In this document: positions 57,745 to 64,000 of the stretch, piece by piece | How positions within the stretch are numbered: position 1 is the first letter of the stretch | Layout of the letters: each line of letters opens with the position of its first letter | NCBI GenBank assembly: GCA_030267565.1 | Contig: BRXU01000001.1 | Location: 10,085,001 to 10,149,000, forward strand | Source: Pleodorina starrii | Taxonomy: Eukaryota; Chlorophyta; Chlorophyceae; Chlamydomonadales; Volvocaceae | DNA: 64,000 nt | Direction of reading: 5' to 3' | Notes under the pieces: model-generated | Told to the model about the DNA's origin: nothing | The model's database searches: none | The model's input: the letters and a program-made list of their open reading frames with translations, nothing else | Translations under genes and position numbers: made by a program

Positions 57745-60700
57745 ATGTGCGCCAAGGACGGCTACCCGCGGGTCATTAGTGCTCATAATAATAACGTATT
57801 GCTGGTGATGCTGGCAGTCCTGGCGCTCCTAAAATCGCTTTCTCTGGCCGCACCCTGCCAGTACCGTCTTTACAACTCGGATGGAGTACGTGTGTCGTCG
57901 GAGCTTGTCTTGGATGGGTTGATCGACGACACCCACAGTGTCCGCGCCAACACGTCAAAGCTTATTGTGGACGTGCCTAACGCCGATGGCACCTTCACAA
58001 ATACAGAACCATCCTGGTATTGGCGAGCAGGACCCAACGGATATCAGGCCGCTTTGCGTTTTCTTACCGAGTCTGAGTTTGCCTCCTACTATCCTGCTGG
58101 AGGTACATGCCCTAACCCTTTAACTATTATATATTTTAGCAGAGCCTTCTCTGTGGGCGCCAATGAAGTATCCGTCAGCGCGATGTCCAGCTGGATCAAT
58201 ACGATGCCGACCATTGACTGCTCCTCGGTGACATGGCTAGTCCTCATGGGCTCCGTATATGAACAAGCAACCAACACGGTCTTTTCGCCAATTGGTACGA
58301 TTGGTTGCAATTTCACAGTATATGGAGAAAGCTTCGCTTCTGGCTTTGTCAGGTTCGGGGTCGACTGCTGCCCCTATCCGCCTGCACCACCCCTGCCACC
58401 ATCACCACAGCCACCCTCCCCAGTGCCACCCAGACCGCCCAGCCCTTCACCACCCCTGCCACCATCACCACAGCCACCCTCCCCAGTGCCACCCAGACCG
58501 CCCAGCCCTTCACCACCCCTGCCACCATCACCACAGCCACCCTCCCCATTGCCGCCCAGCCCACCCAGCCCTCCACCACCCCTGCCACCATCACCACAGC
58601 CACCCTCCCCATTGCCACCCAGCCCGCCCAGCCCTTCACCACCCCTGCCACCATCACCACAGCCACCCTCCCCAGTGCCACCCAGCCCCCCCTCTCCTCT
58701 CCCCCCGTCCCCACCACCACCCCCATCACCACCTCCACCTAGCCCACCGAGGCCACCTTCACCACCACCACCCAGGCCACCATTACCTCCGCCTCCTCCG
58801 CCACCCCCACCGCCATCTCTTATAGCCATCCCATTATTCCCACCACCCAAGCCATCTTCCAGTCCCTCGCCCTCTCCTCCCTTTGCCACAGCACCACTTC
58901 CACCACCTCCTCAACCCCCACTACCGCAACCCTCATCCCCACTTCATACTTCCCCTTCCCCATTTCCTCCTACGCCTCCCCCACCACAGCCACCACCGGT
59001 TCCTCCAGTGCCTCCCCCGCCTTCCCCTTCTCCACCTTCACCAAACCCACCTTTCCCATCGCCGTCACCGTCGCCGCCGCCACGTCCTCCGTCCCCATCC
59101 CCACCTTTACCACCATCCCCTCCATCCTCATCTCACCCGCCGCCGCCACGTCCTCCGTCCCCATCCCCACCTTCACCACCATCCCCTCCATCCCCATCCC
59201 CACCGCAGCCGCCTCGCCCTCCGTCCCCATCCCCACCGCCGCCACCTCGCCCTCCGTCCCCATCCCCACCGCCGCCACCTCGTCCTTCGCCCCTCCCACC
59301 TTCGTGGCCCCCCCCCACCACCCCCGAGTCCCTTCCGTGCACCACCCAAGTCCCCCCGGGTACCCAGCAATGATGCGCTGGTCAGGAGCTTCCCCTTCTC
59401 CTCCTGTGACACGCGAGATGTCGCTCTGACCCCCTACCGTATGTCCTCACCGGTCGGCCCCTTCAACTCGACTTCCTCCAAGGCCACGTACTGCTTTCGG
59501 GTCGCTGCTGTGGAGGCGGCAGACAGCGCCAGCCCGTGTTCATCCATCATAATAAACAAGATCGAGCTTATCGTCAGTAAGTGATGACATGCATGACCGG
59601 GTCGTCCATTTAAGGGGCTGGCGGCTGAGGAGTGTTCGCAGGGTGATACCCGTAACCCGTAACCCTACCAACGGATTGGCCTGTTAAGTTAAACTAAAGC
59701 CATTAGGCAAAAGGGCTGCTCTGCAAAATGGTTAGTTGACTTAAATGTGACTTAGACTTAATACAAAGCCAAAGGTTGCTTAGTAACCCGCGGAGGTGCA
59801 GACATAATGTCATTATCCCTAAATGTTTGAGGTACCTCGGTGTGTTGCCTTAACGTTTGCCTATCCGATTCATTATTAAACAAAAGCAGTTCTCGTCATG
59901 AGTAAATGGTTAGATAGACATCATATTCAATCTGTTGCGGTACGGAAAAGCAAGAAGCCCCACACCCGTTTACAAACCCTGGGCATGTACCCCGCCACAC
60001 AATTGTCGCCCCCCCCGCTTGGGAAGGTGCGTGCAAGGGGATAAGAAACCGCCGCTAAAGCACTCGTGCTGGCCGACGCGCACCTAATCGCGATGCCGTT
60101 TGCTACTGTCCGTGCCGGCCAGCGGCCACCAGCGCTCTGCCCAGCTGCCATCAAACAACAAAAAACAAAGCGGCCGCAACGCAACCGGACGGCAACACAC
60201 CTACCAACCGACACGTGCGCCACCCCTGATTCCCTCCCACGAAATAAAACGGGGCCCAGGCAAGCGATGGGGGAGGCAAAAGGGAACCAGAGTCAAGGCA
60301 ATACCTAACCTCCCCCGCCGTGGGACCGGACCAAACCCAAAGGCACACGAACCCAAGGGCAGACGTACACAGCACACACCAAAACTCGTGAGCGCGTTTA
60401 TGGGAGACGTCCCCTTCAATCACTTGAGGTCTAAACCTTATTCGTTGTGTTCGGGCAGGTGGTCGCCGACCGGCCTTTTGCAGTTTGCTGCAATGTTTGG
60501 ATGTGTGCCGGCTTCACTTGCAGCAGGCGCATACCCAGATGCAACTAGATACTTGGGGCAGGTCTGACTGCACGGCCGCTGTGGTATGTATGGCACCCGA
60601 GCCCATACAAAGCACCAAACACTGCCACGTGCGTGTGCAGTCCCGCATTCTAGCTAGCTAGACGCCTACACACCAACGGATCACCATTATATATCACTGT

Positions 60701-61258
60701 CCCTGCAATAATCCCGAGCAACCCATCCCCACGCAGTAATGGTAATCACGTTACAGACTATTGCCACATGGGCATGCATGGGTCCCAGCCAGCCTATTTC
60801 TGCAGGCCCCCTTGGCCAACCAAGGTCCCGGGCCTCTTCTCCCACTCCCCAGCAGGGGCCCGCTCGTTCATTTTTATTTTTATATTTTCGTACATGACGG
60901 CCTCACACTCGCTCTCCCCGACCCCTTTGCTGTGTCGTACGTGATCACAGACCGCGCCTGTGCGGAGGAGAGTCCCAAGGCTGCTCGTCTGGTCACCATC
61001 AACGGGGTGACCGTGTACCCCTTTTACAGCCTCAAGACATGGCGTGGCGAGACGTATGGACTCATGGGGATTAGCAAGCTGGCCGACACGTTTCCGCTCA
61101 CCCCCACCGGCGGTCTGACAATGTGCATGGAATTGGCCCGCCAGAGCACGTGTGCAGCACCGGAGCGGCTGTGCTACGGCAATAGCTGCGTTTACTCGCT
61201 GATCAATGCGGACTTCAGCTGCTGCCCAGTCAGTCAGGCGCCGGATGGTACTGCTTGA
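57745..61258 (+). CDS. Pherophorin-type cell-wall/extracellular-matrix glycoprotein
   Basis: Secreted hydroxyproline-rich glycoprotein of the pherophorin family, part of the volvocine wall and matrix. Exons 57745-59576 and 60951-61258 (1.4-kb intron). The ATG at 57745 is followed by a signal peptide ([20 protein letters not shown], cleavage likely after LAA). An N-terminal pherophorin domain runs to ~residue 210 ([10 protein letters not shown] ... GVDCCP). A ~330-residue Pro/Ser rod (PPSPxPP) follows, a site for prolyl hydroxylation and arabinosylation. The C-terminal pherophorin domain is split by the intron: [18 protein letters not shown] and [13 protein letters not shown], then [10 protein letters not shown] ... 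ADFSCCP. The rod is in one frame and the C-terminal domain in the +1 frame. The switch must occur near 59300-59345, most simply at the C9 run 59308-59316: either a real frameshift or a base-calling error. Confidence 0.85.
58388..58702. repeat. 63-bp tandem repeat coding the proline rod
   Basis: Five units at exact 63-bp spacing (58388, 58451, 58514, 58577, 58640), each coding 21 residues ([20 protein letters not shown] plus S or equivalent). A 33-bp unit repeats similarly near 59066-59290. Confidence 0.95.
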
Positions 61259-62639
61259 TGCATGGAGTAATAACGCATGCATGCACATGCTGTTGATGCA
61301 TTGCATGCAAGGCATGTATGTGTTCGGTGCAGGGGACGGCATGTTAGTTGAATGAATCCCGCCCCACCCCAGCGATCGATCAATCCTGCCTCGACGTTTG
61401 GCACACTTGCGACGAAGCAACCGGGCGGCCCAGGCGCACAGCAATGAGCTGGAGGTGTTGGTGCGGGCTGTGGATTTCGGGTTGTGTGCGGGAATGTTGG
61501 TCCCATTGGCAGGCAAAGGGATTGTGGTTCGGGCTTACATTTCGCAGAAGGGATGTTTTGCAACGATCCATTCAATGCCCATGTCGCCTCGCCGACAGGC
61601 ATGTGGATCCTCTACAGCCGGCGGGGTCTTACCGTCAGGTACCGGGTATATGGTCCTTCGACGCGATAGTAAAGTGTCGTCACCTTGGGTGGCAGTGGTC
61701 GATCTACCGGTAGCCTTGCCGTTGGCTGCCATGTTCGCGCCCATAGTCGCCATGCATGTGGCGGCACACTACGTCACCGCCGCCTTTACGTATCTGCGGG
61801 GCCTGTCGGAAGCAGGCAGGTTCTGGGCTTGCCGAAGGGGGTTCGGAGCCGCCGGGGTGTGTGGTTGGTGGTTTTCGCGAGCGAGCCGGGGGCTAAGGGA
61901 TCAGCTGCTGCGGGCCAAGGGCCAGGCGAACAGCCCGTGGGTGACATGGCGTTACATGGCATGTTGGTTAGTTGCTGTTAGTGGGGCGGTTAGAACACCG
62001 GAACGCGAAGAGCGCGGCCGACCCAGGGTGCTTTCAGCCCATGCTGAGATGCATTATTGTTGTAGTCGGGATTTTGCTTTTTGTGCGGGGCCCCAGCCTA
62101 GCGTGAAGCGCTCTGGGGGGCCTCGCCTCCTAGGGTTGGCTGGCTGGCTGGCTGGCTGACGACCTTCCCCTTCGCGAGCCGGGGCCTATCTATCTGCTAC
62201 ATATCAAACCCTCGCGCCACCGGCTATTTCCCCCCTTGCTCGCATCGGGACTGTGTGCGGACCTCGCCCGCCTAGCCCGCCCGTGGCCACGCACCTGGCT
62301 GCGATGCGTTGGCCAACTGTCTGCTGATGGTGTCGAGCAGCAGCCCTCCGGCGTACCGGTAGGTCCATGGCGGCCAGGTCAGCTGGCTGCTCGGACAGAC
62401 CGGTCCAGCTGCAGCCGTGCCACTGCCCGTGGTTAATTGGCCGGTTTTTGTCATCAGCTGCATCCTCGTCCTGCTTCACACTGCCTCCAGAACCAGCATT
62501 AATTAATTACAGAGCTGGACAACCAGAACCAGAACCAGCAAGGAACACGCCCACAGTCCCGTCCAGGCACTGCTGGGGCAGCGACAATAATCGAGTCTGC
62601 CTGACAGAGCGTTTGGGTGTTATCGACGAATTGCCGTCT
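61259..62639. other. Downstream of pherophorin, no supported gene
   Basis: 3' UTR and intergenic sequence. Open frames at 61398-62159 show no recognised domain. A (GGCT)n run lies at 62138-62158. Confidence 0.45.
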
Positions 62640-63144
62640 AACGGTTAATTAACGGCAAGTACTGTTTGCTTGTTAGAAGAACTTAGTTTCGGTGCAGTCG
62701 TACTTGCATGACTGCTCGCCAGTCTGACTGGTGTGATCGCCCGTTCGCGGTTCACTTGGATCTTTGCGAGTTGTGTGTCGCACGCGCCGCTCTTGGGCGC
62801 GTTATGGCGTAAATGTTGTGATCTATTTGCTGATAGTAAGACGTATCGCATCGCTGTGTGAGCGTTGGTGGTAGGAACACCGGGCCCGTGTCCGGCGTTC
62901 CGTAATCCGGGGCCTTACGCTTATCCGAGGGTTCCGTGATGAACTGTTGTGCGTATTTAAGGCCGAAAGCGAGCCAGTCTGGTCGCTTTTCGGCTCTGAA
63001 CACTTGTAAAGTTCTGAGCTAGGCAACAGGCCCCGTGCAGTCCCCTGGAGGTTGACAGCACGAGTACTTCTCTTGATAGTGTCGCACAGCGATCATCTTC
63101 ATCCTCTAACCGGTAGCTCAAGGAGGTAGGGAATACGTCGGTCC
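62640..63144. other. Possible solo-LTR or promoter-like segment
   Basis: AT-richer block next to the gypsy fragment. On the plus strand it has TATTTAAGG (62955-62963), immediately followed by a hairpin (GCCGAAAGCGA / TCGCTTTTCGGC, ~62963-62996, one bulge), then TGTAA (63005-63009), the Chlamydomonas-type polyadenylation signal. TATA, short leader and poly(A) signal in ~60 bases fit an LTR U3-R-U5, but the orientation is opposite to the adjoining pol fragment and no TG...CA ends or second copy are visible. Confidence 0.25.
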
Positions 63145-64000
63145 CTATTCCCCTTGTTGTCGTGTCCGGTGCGGCTTGGTCAGTGTCGCTGCTGCAGGAT
63201 CAAGTAGGCGGGCGTACGTGGTGTACCTTCGCCGAGCTTGTCCCCTTGTTCGCAGCGCCTCTGCCATCCTGCCGCCCATCACAGCCGAAAAGCGCTCAGT
63301 CACGTTAGCGAGGGACAAGGGGAGGTCAAGCCAGACCCGGCGGTAAGCGTCAGGGGGGAACTGCTTGGGAAACTCGGCGCTCAGCCGCTCCAGCCGCATG
63401 TTGACAACCCTGACTGCTGCTGGGTCCGACTCGGAACACAGGTACCGATCCACCTTGAGCCCCGCCCGAAGGCAAGCCACGAGTCCCGAGCACAAGCCGC
63501 CAATGGGCTCATACACGGTAACGCCCGTACCCAAACCCCGAGCGAAGAAGGCACGCGACAAGGGGTTGGTCTTGTTAGCCTCAAAAACCTGGGGATTCGC
63601 CTTGGCGGCAGCCCTTACCCACTTCACTGCAGACGCATGCGTCCTGTCCCGGGAGGTGCTGACTATTTCGTGCTCCGAATCCGGGGGTACGTTCATGGGG
63701 TCAATGGGCAGGCCAAGGTTACCCGGCAACAAAACATCCGGGGAAGGGCAGAAGTCATCAGAAAAGGACGCAACAGGGCGGCGAGATGCGAGGGCAGTGC
63801 GGAACACCAGGCCCTGGGCCTTCGAATGCGTCAGGAGGGCCTGCGTGCGAGCAAGCGAAGGAGGCTCCTCCTCGTCCAAACGGGCACCCGTGTTGTCGGC
63901 GTCACACGGCGAGGGGTAGCGCGAAAGCACGTCCGCGTTTTGGTGCTTCAAACCCGGGCGATGCACAACCTCAAAGTCGTACTCCTGCATCACCGCCGCG
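63145..64000 (-). pseudogene. Ty3/gypsy pol fragment: RNase H end + cytosine-methyltransferase-like segment
   Basis: The minus-strand frame is open to the window edge and continues beyond it. It enters at the end of the RNase H domain (QEYDFEVVHRPG, NADVLSRYPSP), the usual RT-RNase H boundary of gypsy elements. A ~110-residue linker follows, then GTGVTVYEPIGGLCSGLVAC, LRAGLKVDRYLCSESDPAAV and RLERLSAEFP. These match motifs I and II of cytosine-5 DNA methyltransferases: a Gly-rich SAM loop after a strand, then an acidic residue ending the second strand. The catalytic Cys (Pro/Glu-Cys-Gln) motif IV and target-recognition part are not seen. The frame continues with basic sequence to a TAG at 63145, so the methyltransferase is truncated or decayed. 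No integrase follows before the stop. Confidence 0.7.

Noticed and set aside
58259..58825. His-rich frame inside the pherophorin rod
   Set aside because: Out-of-frame reading of the 63-bp proline-coding repeat.
61398..62159. 253-codon frame after the pherophorin gene
   Set aside because: No recognised domain, mixed composition, and no promoter or splice context.

Overview
The window looks like nuclear DNA of a volvocine green alga, Chlamydomonas or a close relative. The evidence is very GC-rich, intron-dense genes with strong C- or G-ending codon bias, a pherophorin-type cell-wall glycoprotein gene, SAC1-like (SLT) Na+/sulfate transporter genes, long G-, C- and CCCA-type microsatellites, and tRNA-derived SINE-like repeats. 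The species is not fixed by the sequence alone.

Left half (1-35 kb), gene-rich. (1) Last four exons of a four-domain voltage-gated Ca2+ channel (412-2795, +; the rest lies left of the window). (2) A MATE-family efflux transporter (6659-9985, +; first exon not found). (3) A minus-strand, three-exon gene resembling the DSN1/Mis13 kinetochore subunit (11480-13304, tentative). (4) Two head-to-tail paralogous SLT transporters (16057-23968, 18 exons, 896 aa; 25364-34963, 17 exons, 905 aa). Both SLT models splice without a break. They share every exon boundary except one intron and carry four RCK_C-like segments between the two membrane halves. Their 5' exons are AT-richer and divergent, while several 3' exons are nearly or completely identical, which points to recent gene conversion. 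A MITE with 18-bp terminal inverted repeats and a TATC duplication lies just upstream of this pair.

Middle and right (35-64 kb), mostly repeat-derived. A minus-strand F-box/ankyrin-like gene (39736-41798) abuts a decayed Ty3/gypsy fragment (integrase, PHD finger, Tudor-like tail). Next come a LINE C-terminus followed by a 190-bp (TATTAA)n/(TTA)n tail, two tRNA-derived SINE-like copies (one with an empty-site paralogue beside it), several inverted-repeat and palindromic elements, repeat families of 0.3-0.6 kb, and a 1.7-kb CCCA/GCCA minisatellite. A two-exon pherophorin gene (57745-61258) follows, with a probable one-base frameshift at a C9 run. The window ends inside a second minus-strand gypsy fragment whose RNase H end is followed by a segment resembling the SAM-binding motifs of a cytosine-5 methyltransferase.

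The genes do not form an operon or a single pathway. The clear functional unit is the tandem sulfate-transporter pair. The most unusual material is the chromatin-related domains (PHD, Tudor-like, methyltransferase-like) carried by the gypsy fragments, and a ~60-bp element present in introns of both SLT genes, one copy of which supplies a 5' splice site.
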